From positions 62,001-126,000 of the forward strand of contig NZ_JABUYL010000003.1 in assembly GCF_014897315.1 (NCBI RefSeq): 64,000 nt of DNA, read 5' to 3'. Below are positions 18,185 through 29,891 of this stretch, piece by piece. The notes beneath the pieces are model-generated. The model did not search any database and was not told the DNA's origin. It saw only the letters and a list, made by a program, of their open reading frames with translations. Source of the DNA: Proteus sp. FME41. Its GTDB lineage: Bacteria > Pseudomonadota > Gammaproteobacteria > Enterobacterales > Enterobacteriaceae. The position numbers and the translations under genes are program-made. Numbering within the stretch: position 1 is the first letter of the stretch; every line of letters starts with the position of its first letter.

Positions 18185-18736
18185 TTAATGTCCTGGAAAA
18201 TCAACCAGTGTAAAGCTGTGAACACCTTGTTTTTCTAAGCGTTCGATACCGCCTAAATCAGGTAAGCAAATAATAAATGCAGCCTCTGTCACTGTCCCCC
18301 CTAAACGGCGGATAAGACGTGCAGTTGCTTCGATTGTGCCACCTGTTGCCAGTAAATCATCAACCATTAATACTTTATCTTTATCCGTAATGCTGTCTTT
18401 GTGGATCTCTAAAGTATCTGTGCCGTATTCCAAATCATAAGTTTCACTGAGCGTTTCGCGAGGCAATTTACCTTTTTTACGAACAGGAACAAAACCAACA
18501 CCTAGGCGCAAAGCGACAGGTGCACCAAACAAGAAGCCACGAGCTTCGGTACCGACAACTTTAGTGATACCCTGACCTTGATAGTGTTCTACCAAGAGAT
18601 CAATGGTTGCCTGATATGCAGCAGGATTATCCAATAATGTTGTGATATCACGGAACAATATCCCTTCTTTTGGATAATCTGGAATGGTTTCAATACTGTC
18701 TTTAATAAATTGCAGTTGTTGCGCGTTAGCAGTCAT
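18185..18736 (-). CDS. apt: adenine phosphoribosyltransferase
   Basis: Converts adenine and PRPP to AMP in purine salvage. The 183-residue protein follows E. coli Apt closely: [49 protein letters not shown], the PRPP motif [13 protein letters not shown], and the PGH C-terminus. I took ATG 18736 ([10 protein letters not shown]), which matches the E. coli N-terminus; an in-frame ATG at 18748 is possible and neither has a strong ribosome site. It is upstream of dnaX and divergent from priC, as in E. coli. Confidence 0.96.
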   Translation of the reverse strand: MTANAQQLQFIKDSIETIPDYPKEGILFRDITTLLDNPAAYQATIDLLVEHYQGQGITKVVGTEARGFLFGAPVALRLGVGFVPVRKKGKLPRETLSETYDLEYGTDTLEIHKDSITDKDKVLMVDDLLATGGTIEATARLIRRLGGTVTEAAFIICLPDLGGIERLEKQGVHSFTLVDFPGH

Positions 18737-18873
18737 AATCAGTGCCATAATAAAAAACGAAACGATAGAATCTATGCAATATGCCGTTAAAATGCAACAG
18801 AAAGCCAGTTGACAGCTCTTTTTTGTTGCTTTAAGTCAATTCCTATTTTTATCAACACAGGGACAAGGATCCG

Positions 18874-19416
18874 ATGAATAAACCCAATCCTTTAAGCTTG
18901 TTTAAAAAACAGATAGACAATCTTGCCGAAACACTTGCGCCTATTGCAAACAAAAAAATTGCAGCACCTTGCTTCGACACAGCACTGTTCCACCGCAGAA
19001 GTGACTCCCTTGGTGGCTATATGCAACAGATCCGCGATAATTTTACCCAGTTAACCGCTTGTGTTGAGGCACAACGTAGCCAGCAAGTTAAATTTCTGGC
19101 CACACAAATCCTACAACAAATTGAAGCATTAACTCGTGAATTATCGACACAAACTCTAAGAAAGCAAGAGAACCAGCTTACTCAACGAAAAAAAAGTGTC
19201 GATTTATACCAAAAACTTGCCCAACATCAGGATTATGAACGCAGATTACACGCCATGATCCAAGATAGAGAACTTTCATTAACACAAACACAAAGTTTTA
19301 CACAACAACAAGCATTACAAAAAGAGATTGCTGCGCTTGAAAATCGTTTAGCACGCTGTAAAAATGCCTTATTTTCTATTGAAAAGAGTATTGAAAAACA
19401 AGAAGACAAATTTTAA
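18874..19416 (+). CDS. priC: primosomal replication protein PriC
   Basis: PriC restarts stalled forks by loading DnaB without the PriA route. The 180-residue, mostly helical protein has the family's aromatic/basic N-terminal region ([20 protein letters not shown]) and long Gln-rich coiled helices (residues about 60-175). An AGGGACAAGG ribosome site lies just upstream of the ATG. It is followed after 11 bases by rsmS, as in E. coli (priC-ybaM). Confidence 0.9.
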   Translation: MNKPNPLSLFKKQIDNLAETLAPIANKKIAAPCFDTALFHRRSDSLGGYMQQIRDNFTQLTACVEAQRSQQVKFLATQILQQIEALTRELSTQTLRKQENQLTQRKKSVDLYQKLAQHQDYERRLHAMIQDRELSLTQTQSFTQQQALQKEIAALENRLARCKNALFSIEKSIEKQEDKF

Positions 19417-19427
19417 AGGAACCAATA

Positions 19428-19595
19428 ATGAGTTTAAAAGAAGCACCTGAATCCGTTCAATTAGCCGTTGATCTTATTTACTTACTTGAAAGCCATCATA
19501 TTGATCCTAAAACAGCACTCGAAGCACTTGAGATTGTGCGCCAAGATTATGAAAAAAAATTAGCGTCACAATCCCTTCATTCATCCTGCGCTTAA
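19428..19595 (+). CDS. rsmS: pleiotropic regulatory protein RsmS (YbaM, DUF2496)
   Basis: A 55-residue protein: [20 protein letters not shown], then [16 protein letters not shown]. It matches the YbaM/RsmS family in length and pattern; the Pectobacterium homologue is linked to Rsm-type secondary metabolite and virulence control. AAAGGA sits seven bases before the ATG. The stop overlaps the stop of the convergent mscK gene by four bases, so neither gene has room for its own terminator. Confidence 0.9.
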   Translation: MSLKEAPESVQLAVDLIYLLESHHIDPKTALEALEIVRQDYEKKLASQSLHSSCA

Positions 19596-22500
19596 GCAAA
19601 CGGGGTATTCGCGTCTGGTGTTGAACCATCAAGAGGGCGCTTTATCTCTTGCACTTCATCACCTTGTTTATTATGCAAATACACATCCAGCTGGTTAAAC
19701 GCAATATTGATATCGTTTTCATTACAAAGCTTATCAATGGCACGATTCACTTCATCAATTGCAATACTTCTATCGCCTAATGTTCTGACATAAAAACGTA
19801 AATCATGGTTTAACGTACTGGCGCCGAATTCAGTAAATAACACGACTGGCTCAGGTTCAGTCATCACTCTGGCATTCTCTTTTGCTGCTTTCATCAAGAT
19901 TGATTTGACCTTATCAAGATCTGATCCATAAGCAACGCCGACCTGAATAATAATACGTGTCACCGTATCAGATAATGTCCAGTTAATAAGCCGTTCTGTG
20001 ACAAACGCTTTATTAGGAATAATGACTTCTTTGCGATCAAAATCTGTCACGGTTGTTGCTCTAATTCGAATTCGGCTAACTGTACCTGAATATGTTCCAA
20101 TAGTGACGGTATCCCCAATCCTAACTGGTCTTTCAAACAAGATGATCAAACCAGACACAAAGTTGGCGAATATCTCTTGTAAACCAAACCCTAACCCCAC
20201 CGTTAAAGCGGCTGCTAGCCATTGTAGTTTTTCCCATGCTACACCTAATATTCCCAGTGAAACGATGGTTCCTATTGCAATAATAACGTAGGTTAAAATA
20301 GTTGTAATAGCGTAAGAGGCACCTTGTTGTAGTTTGATACGCGATAAGATTAATACCTCTAATAACCCGGGTAAATTTCGCGTCATAAACCAAGAGATCC
20401 CCATAATGGATACTGATAATAATAAATCTGCCACGGTAACCGCTTTAACAACATTTCCTAACTCAGTCGGTAAATTATAACTCCAGAGTGAAATGCCATC
20501 TAAATAGGTAAATACAGTAATAAAATCAGACCAAATACCATAAAAGCTAGATGCAAAGATGATAAATAAAATCATCGTCGTTAGTCTTAATGATTGCTGA
20601 TTGATTTGTTCCATATCCATTGGCGGTTCTTGAATAGGCTCAAGGCTATTATCTTCACTCTCTTTTTTCTCTTTGAGCATAGCTTGTCGGCGCTCTAGTG
20701 CGCGACGATAAGCCAATCTTCGCGCCGCAACAGTTAACCCCCGTAAACTGGCATGGTAAGCAATAAACCACAACATAAGCAGATATAAGCTGTCAATCCA
20801 GCGATTCGCTAAACGTAGCGCAGTATAGTAATAACCAAAAATGACTAACCCCATTAAAATTAAAGGAGAGAAGGTTAATAAGGTGATCACAACCGTTCTA
20901 ACAACATGATTCCCCTTTTCTTTCCATATTTCACGACAAAATGGTAATGCACAGAGGCTAATGCCAAACAGTGAAATAATCGCAACCAACTGGCCAATAA
21001 CATCGCCCACCAGTAGCAATGGATTATTAATTCCATATGCAGAAAGTAGAATAATAGGGAACATCGGAAGTGATAAACGTAATAATCGCTTTCGATTTTG
21101 TTGAACACGCTCTACGGGGATTTTAAAATGCCTTACAGCCACACCATTGTCAGACATCAAACGATAAGACCATTCAAACATCAACCAAAATATGGCAAAT
21201 TGCCAAGCAAAAGACCAAATAAACTCTTGTTGTACATTGAAGCTATTAATTAGCCAATATCCAATTGCTAAGACAAAACAAGACAGCGGTAATGTTTTTA
21301 GGAAAACGATCCCCAATGCCAACGGTGTATGTAGCTGTGAATCTTTATTAAGCTTATTAATATCAGCATTGAGTTTTTCAAAATCAGTGTCGAGTTTTTT
21401 ACGTTGCCAAATAATCAACAAACTGAACAAAATAAGTGCAATAAGTACAGGAAGTGATTTCTTAGCCCCGATCAACAGATTTTCATTTGACCAATTAAGC
21501 TTAAAACCTTGGAATTCCGCAACGGCTTGTGTCGGAAATGCAGAAAACCAATTGAGGTTAATGGGTTTATTACTGCTCACCCAAAAAATTTGTTGAGCCA
21601 AGGTATTTTCTAATGAACTCACTACACTGCGTAATTGTTGTTGATCCATTTGCAGGTTAATTGAGCCTGATATTTGATTGCCTAATTGGTTATTAAGTTT
21701 ATCAAGTAGTTCTCGACGAGCATCAACAAGTGTATCTAATACACTACGTAGCTCTTTTTGTGCATTGGCATCTGTTACTTCAGGGTGTGCCAATTCATAT
21801 TCATGCATTAACTGATCAATATAAACAGTAGGTTGTATTATTTGATCACGTTGCTTATTTATTTCAAATTGTTCTAATCGTAAGTCAGCGATTTTATCGG
21901 GTAAATTATTGATAAAAATGCCGTCAGGTAAATCGACTTGCTCTTCAAATAAGATACGTGAAAGTAATAAACTCCCTTTTAATACATCAATTTGTTCTTT
22001 TAAATTTCGTTCAGATTGAATCGCTCTATCTAAGCGATTTTTCACCATTAAACTATGACGATTTAACTCATTATTATTCTGTGTTGTGACAATTAATTTA
22101 TCACTAAGATGCTTATTGATTTCTGTTTGCGCTAAATAGAACGGATCATTATTAATGACTTGATTATCAAGCCCTGTACTTTGTGCTTCTTTGGCGGTTT
22201 CTTCTGAACTGTCTAGGCGTTTATCACTGATGGCTTCTTGAAGTAGTTGTGCATGTTCTTGTGAAAGGTCGATATACGCAGAACTATAATCACGTTGAAG
22301 TTGTAATAAGCTTTGTAGTTGCACATTAGATTGTAACGTTCGTTTTTGAAAATTATTTTGCTGTTGAAGGTAATATTGCTCTAATTGCAATAATTGTACG
22401 GCTGAAGGCCGCATTTGTGCTTTATCCGCACTGCTTTTATTCAATAACGTTCTTATTTGTTGCAGTCTTTCTGAATTATTAAATAAGACAGATTGCGCCC

Positions 22501-23014
22501 TTTCAGGTTGTGTTTGTAACACAATAAGCTCATTACTGTAATTCGCTAAATCATCTTGCGATTTTTGTAATGATTGTAAGACGATCTCTAATTGTGATTC
22601 TAATGTTGCTAACGGTAATGCTTCCAATGACTTTTGATAATCATTCGCTTCTTTATTAGCGACTTTTTGTTTTAATTGATTAAGTTGATATTGCGTACTG
22701 CGCAGTTTTTCGGGAAGTTGCTCTACCGTTTTATTGTAACTTGCTGATTTTTTTTCTAACTGTTGAATATTATCAAGTAATAAAAGAGATTGTTCTAAGT
22801 CTGCAATTGTTAATTTATCTTCTGCAGTTAACTCGCTACGTTTGTTTAATAAATTAAGTTGATTTTGAATACTTTCTTGGGTGGGTAAATTACTTGGCAC
22901 CGCAGCTAAAACAGACGTAACCGAAAAACTCCAAAGAATAAGCGTAATAATAGTGACAGCAATGGGTGTCGTCATTCGATTATTGAATTGAGAAAAAAAA
23001 GTTTGTATCCGCAT
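19592..23014 (-). CDS. mscK: potassium-dependent mechanosensitive channel MscK
   Basis: A large inner-membrane channel opened by membrane tension that releases solutes in hypo-osmotic shock. The 1140-residue protein has an N-terminal signal segment ([16 protein letters not shown], about 22-37), a long Gln/Leu-rich periplasmic coiled region (40-480), a set of about 11 membrane helices (500-960), and the MscS-type pore and beta domain ([18 protein letters not shown] from about 940, then [12 protein letters not shown]). E. coli MscK has 1120 residues and lies at the same place, after acrR. Here ychN sits between them. Confidence 0.95.
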   Translation of the reverse strand: MRIQTFFSQFNNRMTTPIAVTIITLILWSFSVTSVLAAVPSNLPTQESIQNQLNLLNKRSELTAEDKLTIADLEQSLLLLDNIQQLEKKSASYNKTVEQLPEKLRSTQYQLNQLKQKVANKEANDYQKSLEALPLATLESQLEIVLQSLQKSQDDLANYSNELIVLQTQPERAQSVLFNNSERLQQIRTLLNKSSADKAQMRPSAVQLLQLEQYYLQQQNNFQKRTLQSNVQLQSLLQLQRDYSSAYIDLSQEHAQLLQEAISDKRLDSSEETAKEAQSTGLDNQVINNDPFYLAQTEINKHLSDKLIVTTQNNNELNRHSLMVKNRLDRAIQSERNLKEQIDVLKGSLLLSRILFEEQVDLPDGIFINNLPDKIADLRLEQFEINKQRDQIIQPTVYIDQLMHEYELAHPEVTDANAQKELRSVLDTLVDARRELLDKLNNQLGNQISGSINLQMDQQQLRSVVSSLENTLAQQIFWVSSNKPINLNWFSAFPTQAVAEFQGFKLNWSNENLLIGAKKSLPVLIALILFSLLIIWQRKKLDTDFEKLNADINKLNKDSQLHTPLALGIVFLKTLPLSCFVLAIGYWLINSFNVQQEFIWSFAWQFAIFWLMFEWSYRLMSDNGVAVRHFKIPVERVQQNRKRLLRLSLPMFPIILLSAYGINNPLLLVGDVIGQLVAIISLFGISLCALPFCREIWKEKGNHVVRTVVITLLTFSPLILMGLVIFGYYYTALRLANRWIDSLYLLMLWFIAYHASLRGLTVAARRLAYRRALERRQAMLKEKKESEDNSLEPIQEPPMDMEQINQQSLRLTTMILFIIFASSFYGIWSDFITVFTYLDGISLWSYNLPTELGNVVKAVTVADLLLSVSIMGISWFMTRNLPGLLEVLILSRIKLQQGASYAITTILTYVIIAIGTIVSLGILGVAWEKLQWLAAALTVGLGFGLQEIFANFVSGLIILFERPVRIGDTVTIGTYSGTVSRIRIRATTVTDFDRKEVIIPNKAFVTERLINWTLSDTVTRIIIQVGVAYGSDLDKVKSILMKAAKENARVMTEPEPVVLFTEFGASTLNHDLRFYVRTLGDRSIAIDEVNRAIDKLCNENDINIAFNQLDVYLHNKQGDEVQEIKRPLDGSTPDANTPFA

Positions 23015-23140
23015 GATTAAGCAACTTGTTCAATTAATATTGAAAAACTGTTTATTAGTATAATCCAATTGCTTTAAATTGGCAGTGTAAACAGAACAAG
23101 TTGCTGGGTTTGTTTTTCGCCTGAGAAAACGCGAAATTGA

Positions 23141-23494
23141 TCAGAAAGTCAAAATTTTATCTGCATCAAGCGTCCACTGAGCTAAATCAACCAACGTGCC
23201 TAATTCAGCGCCATCGACAAGGGGTAACTCACTGATACCTCGAGTATCTGTACATGTTTTGCATAATTTAACGGGAACATTTTGCGCCGTCAAAATCTCT
23301 AACATTTGTTGTAAGTTATAACCTTCTTTAGGCTGTTGACGCGCTAAAGCACCAGTAACAGCATCTGACATTAAAAAGAGATTTAATTGAGTTTCTGGAT
23401 GCTGTTCTTTTAATGTAATAGATAAACGTAGCGCGTTAAATAATGACTCATTACCATAAGCCGCACCATTAGCAATAACTAATACCTTACTCAT
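23141..23494 (-). CDS. ychN: DsrE-family protein YchN
   Basis: A 117-residue cytoplasmic protein of the DsrE/DsrF sulfur-relay fold, the same length as E. coli YchN and close to it in sequence (NGAAYGNESLFNALRLSI, LMSDAVTGALARQ, EGYNLQQMLEILTAQNVPVK, LCKTCTDTRGI). The two cysteines of CKTC are candidates for sulfur chemistry. Function is unknown. It is on the same strand as acrR, 29 bases behind it, and probably shares its transcript. In E. coli ychN is elsewhere on the chromosome. Confidence 0.93.
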   Translation of the reverse strand: MSKVLVIANGAAYGNESLFNALRLSITLKEQHPETQLNLFLMSDAVTGALARQQPKEGYNLQQMLEILTAQNVPVKLCKTCTDTRGISELPLVDGAELGTLVDLAQWTLDADKILTF

Positions 23495-23523
23495 GAACGT
23501 CTTCCTTATGTTTAATAATAAAA

Positions 23524-24168
23524 TTAAGAAGGTGCAGATATTCTCATATTTGCACTGTGCTTTATCATATCAATAAAGCTATCAACCAAATATTGACTTT
23601 CATCTTTGATAGAAAAACTTTCTGGTGAAAATAACCAATTTTCAGCAAGTCCTGTCATCATTGCGCGCAACATAATGGCGGCTCTTCTTAAATTAAGGTC
23701 AGCAGGAAGTTGTTTTTTTTCAACACAACGAGATAAAGAGTGTTCTATTCTAGAGTGATCAGCTGCACACAATTCTCTACGAATTTCAACAATTGGTGTC
23801 ATTTCGCCGACAAATTCGCATTTATGGAAATATATTTCTAAAAGTGCATTATGTTTAGGATCTTCGACAATCGATGTCAATATGTAAATAAGCAATTCTC
23901 TTAATACAAATAGTGGATCATCTGGGTATTTTGTTTGATACTCTATTTCTAAAGATTCTATTTTTAAGTCGGTGAGTTCGCACGCTTCAGTAAATAAATC
24001 CACTTTATTTTTAAAGTGCCAATATATTGCGCCTCGGGTAACACCCGCTGCTGTGGCAATATCTGAAAGTGATGTGGCAGAAACGCCTTGCACAGTAAAC
24101 AGCCTAAGTGCAGCATCAATAATCTGCTGTCTTGTCTCTTGTGCCTGCCGTTTAGTTTTTCGTGCCAT
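23524..24168 (-). CDS. acrR: TetR-family repressor of acrAB
   Basis: A 214-residue repressor with an N-terminal TetR helix-turn-helix (about 10-56: TRQQIIDAALRLF, SLSDIATAAGVTRGAIYWHF) and a helical ligand-binding domain. The start MARKTKRQAQETRQ matches E. coli AcrR, and it is divergent from acrA with the operator between them. Ligands in E. coli AcrR include dyes and bile-type compounds. A Pro-Ser ending replaces the longer E. coli tail. Confidence 0.95.
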   Translation of the reverse strand: MARKTKRQAQETRQQIIDAALRLFTVQGVSATSLSDIATAAGVTRGAIYWHFKNKVDLFTEACELTDLKIESLEIEYQTKYPDDPLFVLRELLIYILTSIVEDPKHNALLEIYFHKCEFVGEMTPIVEIRRELCAADHSRIEHSLSRCVEKKQLPADLNLRRAAIMLRAMMTGLAENWLFSPESFSIKDESQYLVDSFIDMIKHSANMRISAPS

Positions 24169-24194
24169 TAATCCTCGATTTTGACTGAAGTTAA

Positions 24195-24224
24195 TTTACA
24201 TACATTCATGTATGTTTGTACTAT
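24195..24224 (+). promoter_or_regulatory. acrAB promoter with AcrR operator
   Basis: TTTACA (24195-24200) and TACTAT (24219-24224) are spaced by 18 bases and point to acrA. The perfect palindrome ACATACAT-TC-ATGTATGT (24198-24215) covers the -35 and the spacer, and resembles the E. coli AcrR operator (TACATACATT...AATGTATGTA). Binding there would block acrA and possibly acrR itself. Confidence 0.75.
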
Positions 24225-24292
24225 ACATCGCAACCAATCATCAACTTAATTATTTTTATCCCGGGAAACGACGTTTGAATAGAGGTTTTCTT

Positions 24293-25486
24293 ATGCGAAA
24301 AAACAGAGGGGTTTTGCCTCTGGCTCTGTTAGTGCTATCAGGCAGCTTGGTTCTTGCTGGATGTGACGACAAAGCTAAACAGTCTGCTGGAGGTCCACCT
24401 CCTGCACCGGCTGTAGGTGTTGTGACTTTAGGAGCACAAGCTCTGACAATCACCACCGATTTACCAGGTCGTACATCAGCCTTCCGTATTGCTGAAGTTC
24501 GTCCTCAAGTTGGCGGCATTATTTTAAACCGCAATTACACAGAAGGTAGTTATGTTGAAGCGGGTACATCTTTGTACCAAATCGACCCAGCTATTTTTGA
24601 GGCAACTTTAAATAGTGCACAAGCTGAATTAGCAAAAGCGAAAGCAAATGCTGAAATAGCGCGTCTCACCGTGGAGCGTTACAAACCTCTGCTAGGGACA
24701 AACTATGTCAGTAAGCAAGATTTTGATACTGCAACATCGCAATACGCGCAAGCTATTGCTGCTGTTAAAGCAGCGGAAGCCGCGGTAACGACTGCAAAAA
24801 TCAATCTTGAATATACAAAAGTAACGGCACCTATTTCAGGTCGTTCAGGTAAGTCAACAGTGACTGAAGGCGCACTTGTTGCTCCTGGTCAACAAGTTGC
24901 GCTGACGAGTGTGCAGCAAATTGATCCGATTTATGTCGATGTGACACAATCGAGTGAAGATTACCTGAAACTAAAAAATGAAATTGAAAGCGGTATTATT
25001 CGTCAAGAACAAGGTAAACCTATTGTTCATTTAACATTGACTAATGGGCAAGCTTACGCACAGAAAGGTCATTTAGAGTTTTCTGATGTGACTGTTGATG
25101 AAACCACAGGCTCAATTACCATGCGTGCTATCGTACCTAACCCGAAAGGGGAGTTATTACCGGGTATGTTTGTTCGTACTAAATTAGAAAATGGTGTTCG
25201 TCAAAATGCAGTTTTAATTCCACAACAAGCCGTTATTCGTACAGCACGTGGTGAAGCGACAACAATGGTTGTTAATAAAGACAATGTTGTTGAAGTTCGT
25301 ACCATTAATGTGTCACAAGCTGTTGGTAATAAGTGGCTAGTAAATAGTGGTGTTCAGGCGGGTGACCGCGTTATTGTTTCTGGATTGCAAAAAGCAAAAC
25401 CAAAAATGACGGTAACCGCTCAAGAAGAGAATTTAGATGAGAAATCATCACCTGAACAAACTGAGCCAGCTAAGAATCCTCAATAA
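24293..25486 (+). CDS. acrA: multidrug efflux periplasmic adaptor AcrA
   Basis: The membrane-fusion lipoprotein that joins AcrB to TolC. The 397-residue length equals E. coli AcrA. A lipobox LAGC gives lipidated C24. Then come the barrel-sandwich half (VGGIILNRNYTEGSYVEAG), a helical hairpin (about 95-170), the second half motif (YTKVTAPISGRSGKS) and the beta-barrel and membrane-proximal domains. I use ATG 24293 (MRKNRGVLPL, AGAGG upstream) and not an upstream TTG extension that would bury the signal peptide. acrB follows after 14 bases. Confidence 0.97.
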   Translation: MRKNRGVLPLALLVLSGSLVLAGCDDKAKQSAGGPPPAPAVGVVTLGAQALTITTDLPGRTSAFRIAEVRPQVGGIILNRNYTEGSYVEAGTSLYQIDPAIFEATLNSAQAELAKAKANAEIARLTVERYKPLLGTNYVSKQDFDTATSQYAQAIAAVKAAEAAVTTAKINLEYTKVTAPISGRSGKSTVTEGALVAPGQQVALTSVQQIDPIYVDVTQSSEDYLKLKNEIESGIIRQEQGKPIVHLTLTNGQAYAQKGHLEFSDVTVDETTGSITMRAIVPNPKGELLPGMFVRTKLENGVRQNAVLIPQQAVIRTARGEATTMVVNKDNVVEVRTINVSQAVGNKWLVNSGVQAGDRVIVSGLQKAKPKMTVTAQEENLDEKSSPEQTEPAKNPQ

Positions 25487-25500
25487 GGAGTCGGTGATCC

Positions 25501-28500
25501 ATGCCTAAGTTTTTTATAGATAGACCGATATTTGCGTGGGTAATTGCAATAATTACCATGCTTGCAGGTCTTCTGGCGCTCATCAAACTGCCTGTTGCCC
25601 AGTATCCAACGATTGCACCGCCCGCGATTTCTATCTCGGCGGTTTATCCTGGTGCTGACGCCACCACTGTGCAGAACACAGTTACCCAGGTTATCGAACA
25701 GAATATGAATGGTATCGATAACATGGTGTATATGTCTGCGACTAGTGACTCAGCCGGTATGATGAATATCACTCTGACCTTTGAAGCAGGTACTGACCCT
25801 GATATCGCGCAAGTACAAGTGCAGAATAAACTGCAACTTGCCATGCCGTTATTACCTCAGGAAGTGCAACAACAAGGGATTAGTGTTGATAAATCCTCAA
25901 GTTCATTCTTGATGGTCGCGGGTTTCATCTCAAATGACGGTTCAATGTCACAAGATGATATCGCAGACTATGTGGGTGCAACAATTAAAGACCCGTTAAG
26001 CCGTGTAACCGGTGTGGGTGAAACCCAGTTATTTGGTACCCAATACGCAATGCGTATCTGGCTAGATCCCGATAAACTGGTGAAATACAACATGACAACA
26101 CTTGATGTTATTGGTGCAATTAGAGCGCAAAATAACCAAGTGGCAGCAGGTCAATTAGGGGGTACACCTCCTGTTCCTGGTCAGCGTTTAAACGTATCAA
26201 TTATTGCCCAAACCCGACTCAATAACGCAGCTCAGTTCTCTGATATCCTGATGAAAGTCAACACTGACGGTTCGCAGGTTAAGTTAAAAGATCTTGGCGT
26301 TGTTGAAATGGGTGCTGAAAGCTATAGTACCGTTGCTCGCTTTAATGGCCTACCGGCTTCAGGTATCGGTATTAAATTAGCAACCGGCGCTAACGCATTA
26401 GATACCGCAACGGCTGTACGTGCTGCATTGGCTGAGATGGAGCCGTTTTTCCCTGCTGGATTAGAGATTGTCTATCCTTATGACACAACGCCTTTCGTTA
26501 AAATCTCTATCAACGAAGTAGTAAAAACGCTTGTTGAAGCGATCATGCTGGTATTCGTAGTTATGTATCTGTTTTTACAGAACTTCCGTGCTACGCTTAT
26601 CCCAACGATTGCAGTACCCGTTGTATTGTTAGGTACCTTCGCCATACTTTCGGCGTTTGGTTATTCGATAAATACCTTGACGATGTTCGCGATGGTACTT
26701 GCCATCGGGCTTCTGGTGGATGACGCCATCGTTGTGGTAGAAAACGTCGAACGTGTTATGCAAGAAGAAGGCTTATCGCCGAAAGAAGCAACACGTAAAT
26801 CCATGGGACAAATCCAAAGTGCGTTGGTCGGTATCGCCCTTGTACTTTCTGCGGTATTTATTCCAATGGCATTCTTTGGTGGTTCAACAGGTGCGATTTA
26901 TCGTCAGTTCTCTATCACCATCGTATCAGCAATGGTTCTGTCTGTTTTCGTTGCATTGATTTTAACACCTGCACTTTGTGCAACAATGTTAAAACCCGTG
27001 CCAAAAGGCAGTCATGGTGTGCAAACAGGTTTCTTTGGTTGGTTTAACCGTACCTTTGAAAAGAGTAGCCACCACTATACTGACAGTGTATCCCGTACGC
27101 TTCGCGGTACAGGCCGTTACTTGCTCATTTACGTTCTATTAGTCGCGGGCATGGCGCTGATGTTTATTCGCCTACCTGCATCGTTCTTGCCTGAAGAAGA
27201 CCAAGGGGTATTACTGACCATGGTTCAGTTGCCTGCAGGTTCAACACAAGAACAGACTCAAGGCGTATTAGAAAGAGTTAATGACTACTTCAATACTGAA
27301 GAAAAAGAACTCGTTAAATCTGTCTTTACCGTAAGTGGCTTTGGCTTCGGTGGTCAAGGTCAAAATATGGGTCTGGTCTTCGTTGTATTGAATGATTGGG
27401 ATGAACGGAAAACGGATGAAGACAAAGTTCCAGCCATTGTAGGCCGTGCCAATAAGGCATTGTCGCAAGTTAAAGAAGCCTTTGTTTATTCCTTTAACAT
27501 TCCAGCAATTGTTGAATTAGGTTCTGCGGGTGGTTTCGAATTCGAGTTAGTTGATAAAGCTAACCTCGGTCACGAAAAACTCATGGAAGCACGAAATCAG
27601 TTACTGGGTCTGGCTGCGCAACAACCTCAAATGTTAATGGGTGTGCGTCCTAATGGTCAGGAAGATACTTCTCAGTATCGCCTGTATATTGACTTGGAAA
27701 AAGCACAAGCTCAAGGTGTTGCTATTAGCGATATCTATTCAACATTAGGTACGATGTTTGGTGGTAGCTACGTTAACGACTTTATCGACCGCGGTCGTGT
27801 TAAGAAAGTTTACGTTCAAGCAGGCTCACAATTCCGTATGTTGCCACAAGATATTGGTAATCTTTATGTTCGTAACAATATTGGTCAGATGGTTCCATTC
27901 TCATCGTTTATTGATACCAGTAAAGATCCTTGGTTATACGGCTCTCCACGTTTAGAGCGTTATAACGGTTTACCTGCAGTCCAAATTCAAGGTAGTGCAA
28001 CACCGGGTCAAAGTAGTGGTGATGCAATGCTAATGATGGAAGACCTCGCCAGTAAATTACCAAGTGGTATCGGTTATGAATGGACAGGAATGTCATATCA
28101 GGAGCGTTTATCTGGTAACCAAGCGCCTGCGCTGTATACCATTTCCTTGATAGTGGTATTCCTCTGCCTTGCTGCTCTTTATGAAAGCTGGTCAGTACCA
28201 TTCTCAGTCATGCTTGTGGTTCCTTTGGGGGTTATCGGTGCGCTGTTGTTCACCACATTCCGAGGCCTTGAGAATGACGTTTACTTTAAGGTTGGGCTCT
28301 TAACAACCATTGGGCTATCGGCGAAGAACGCAATATTGATTGTTGAATTCGCCAAAGACTTGATGGAAAAAGAAGGAAAAGGACTCATCGAAGCAACGTT
28401 AGACTCCGTTAGAATGCGTCTACGTCCAATTCTAATGACATCACTGGCCTTTATGTTAGGGGTTATTCCTCTAGTATTAAGTAATGGTGCGGGTTCAGGT

Positions 28501-28650
28501 GCACAGAACTCAGTAGGTACTGGTGTATTCGGGGGAATGATCGCCGCGACTTCACTTGCTATCTACTTCGTTCCTATTTTCTTCGTTGTGATCCGTAGAC
28601 GATTCGCGAAGAAAAACGAAGATTTAGAACATCCAAGTAATTCACATTAA
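25501..28650 (+). CDS. acrB: multidrug efflux RND transporter AcrB
   Basis: The 1049-residue inner-membrane drug/proton antiporter of the AcrAB-TolC pump, as long as the E. coli protein. It begins [17 protein letters not shown] with the typical first helix. The proton relay is visible: D407-D408 in [13 protein letters not shown] and K942 in [11 protein letters not shown]. The drug-entry switch region appears as [10 protein letters not shown] near residue 615. Twelve membrane helices and two large periplasmic loops are evident. A strong terminator follows. Confidence 0.97.
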   Translation: MPKFFIDRPIFAWVIAIITMLAGLLALIKLPVAQYPTIAPPAISISAVYPGADATTVQNTVTQVIEQNMNGIDNMVYMSATSDSAGMMNITLTFEAGTDPDIAQVQVQNKLQLAMPLLPQEVQQQGISVDKSSSSFLMVAGFISNDGSMSQDDIADYVGATIKDPLSRVTGVGETQLFGTQYAMRIWLDPDKLVKYNMTTLDVIGAIRAQNNQVAAGQLGGTPPVPGQRLNVSIIAQTRLNNAAQFSDILMKVNTDGSQVKLKDLGVVEMGAESYSTVARFNGLPASGIGIKLATGANALDTATAVRAALAEMEPFFPAGLEIVYPYDTTPFVKISINEVVKTLVEAIMLVFVVMYLFLQNFRATLIPTIAVPVVLLGTFAILSAFGYSINTLTMFAMVLAIGLLVDDAIVVVENVERVMQEEGLSPKEATRKSMGQIQSALVGIALVLSAVFIPMAFFGGSTGAIYRQFSITIVSAMVLSVFVALILTPALCATMLKPVPKGSHGVQTGFFGWFNRTFEKSSHHYTDSVSRTLRGTGRYLLIYVLLVAGMALMFIRLPASFLPEEDQGVLLTMVQLPAGSTQEQTQGVLERVNDYFNTEEKELVKSVFTVSGFGFGGQGQNMGLVFVVLNDWDERKTDEDKVPAIVGRANKALSQVKEAFVYSFNIPAIVELGSAGGFEFELVDKANLGHEKLMEARNQLLGLAAQQPQMLMGVRPNGQEDTSQYRLYIDLEKAQAQGVAISDIYSTLGTMFGGSYVNDFIDRGRVKKVYVQAGSQFRMLPQDIGNLYVRNNIGQMVPFSSFIDTSKDPWLYGSPRLERYNGLPAVQIQGSATPGQSSGDAMLMMEDLASKLPSGIGYEWTGMSYQERLSGNQAPALYTISLIVVFLCLAALYESWSVPFSVMLVVPLGVIGALLFTTFRGLENDVYFKVGLLTTIGLSAKNAILIVEFAKDLMEKEGKGLIEATLDSVRMRLRPILMTSLAFMLGVIPLVLSNGAGSGAQNSVGTGVFGGMIAATSLAIYFVPIFFVVIRRRFAKKNEDLEHPSNSH

Positions 28651-29278
28651 TTAGTGTGAAAATAGAAAAGGCCGCTTTCGCGGCCTTTTCTTTATCTCTT
28701 GATATATCGTTTTAAATGAAGACTTATCTCAGTCTGTTATTTTAAAAAATATCTCTTTAATCAATAAATCTCTTTTCTTTTTTTCTTATATATGATTTTT
28801 TGTCAAAATCAAACAATACTGTTATTTATAAATAACAACGATAAATATGCCTTATTTACATGCTTAAACATTCAAAATGTAATAAAAATAAGGATAATCA
28901 TGATGTTAAATAAAATGTTCCTCAACTGGAATTTCTTGTTTTTTACGAAAATAGACAAAATTCTGTTGTTCAGATAGTGACTTATGCGATAATAGTGCTA
29001 TATTAAGCAAAGAAGCACTTTACTGTATAAATTTTAAACTCATTTGTATGCAATTGAACATTTGATATTGTCTTTCGATATGCTATTACTTTGTTAGAAA
29101 TAATAAATATAATTATTAAACTCTTTTAGCATACAAGTAAATATAAATGCCTATTTTCAAATTTATGTTTTTTTATTAATCCATTAATGAATTATGTGAT
29201 GTATCCCATTAATAAGTTCAACTCTACGTATTTATCATTATTAATGAATATTTTCTATTAATTCAGCCACGATAAGTT
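28651..29278. other. intergenic region between acrB and tomB
   Basis: About 630 AT-rich bases with the acrAB terminator at the left and the tomB-hha promoter presumably at the right. A 61-codon frame at 28792-28977 has no ribosome site or protein-like composition, so I do not call it. Confidence 0.6.
28665..28692 (+). terminator. intrinsic terminator of acrAB
   Basis: GAAAAGGCCGC / GCGGCCTTTTC with a TTTC loop forms a GC-rich stem followed by TTTAT, 15 bases after the acrB stop. Confidence 0.93.
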
Positions 29279-29641
29279 ATGGACGAATATTCACCAGAAA
29301 AAGTAGATTTAGCTGAATTGTCGTTTTTATGTGAAGAGCTATTACAGCAAGCGCTGGGCTCGTTAGATAAAGGCGATACCGTTTGGCACAATGATCTGAG
29401 TAGCACAAAAAGCGTTGACCTTAATGTCTTAATTGAACACATTATGGGCTTTAGTTGGAAGTTTAAGATTAAGTATCCAGATAAACAGGTCATTAATACT
29501 CTTATAGAAGAGTATCTTGAAGAGACATATCGCTTATTTGGTAATACATCAATTTCTTACTCAGATATCAATAATTGGAAAGAGTTAAATCATTCACTTT
29601 TAACACTTATTGCCAAAAACCCAAAAAGTTATATTAAGTAA
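29279..29641 (+). CDS. tomB: Hha toxicity modulator TomB (YbaJ)
   Basis: A 120-residue acidic cytoplasmic protein. In E. coli TomB works with Hha as an antitoxin-like partner affecting biofilm formation; oxidation of its conserved cysteine is reported to destabilise Hha. Here MDEYSPEKVDLAELSFLCEE, then WHNDLSSTKSVDLNVLIEHI and YLEETYRLFGNTSIS match the family, with a single Cys in SFLCEELLQQ. It is followed after 46 bases by hha, as in E. coli. Confidence 0.94.
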   Translation: MDEYSPEKVDLAELSFLCEELLQQALGSLDKGDTVWHNDLSSTKSVDLNVLIEHIMGFSWKFKIKYPDKQVINTLIEEYLEETYRLFGNTSISYSDINNWKELNHSLLTLIAKNPKSYIK

Positions 29642-29687
29642 ATTTAATTATCTTTAGTTTTATTTTAAATAATAGAGAAAAGACAAC

Positions 29688-29891
29688 ATGACTAAGACAG
29701 ACTATCTAATGCGTTTAAGAAAATGCACTTCAATCGAAACATTAGAACGAGTGATTGAAAAAAATAAATATGAACTTTCTGATGATGAACTTGAGCTGTT
29801 TTACTCAGCTGCGGACCATCGTTTAGCCGAACTTACTATGAATAAGTTATATGATAAAATCCCAGCATCTGTTTGGAAATTTGTAAGATAA
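29688..29891 (+). CDS. hha: haemolysin expression modulator Hha
   Basis: A 67-residue H-NS partner that sharpens silencing of horizontally acquired genes. It carries the whole family core: [20 protein letters not shown], the [18 protein letters not shown] segment and the C-terminal [15 protein letters not shown] good ribosome site (GAGAAAAG) is about nine bases upstream. It sits after tomB in a likely two-gene operon. Confidence 0.95.
   Translation: MTKTDYLMRLRKCTSIETLERVIEKNKYELSDDELELFYSAADHRLAELTMNKLYDKIPASVWKFVR

Noticed and set aside
19592..23014. Possible frameshift or fusion in the very long mscK frame
   Set aside because: Length and domain order match E. coli MscK (1120 residues); the frame is intact.
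28792..28977. 61-codon + strand frame between acrB and tomB
   Set aside because: No ribosome site, Ile/Asn/Phe-rich translation typical of random AT-rich DNA, and no similarity that I recognise.
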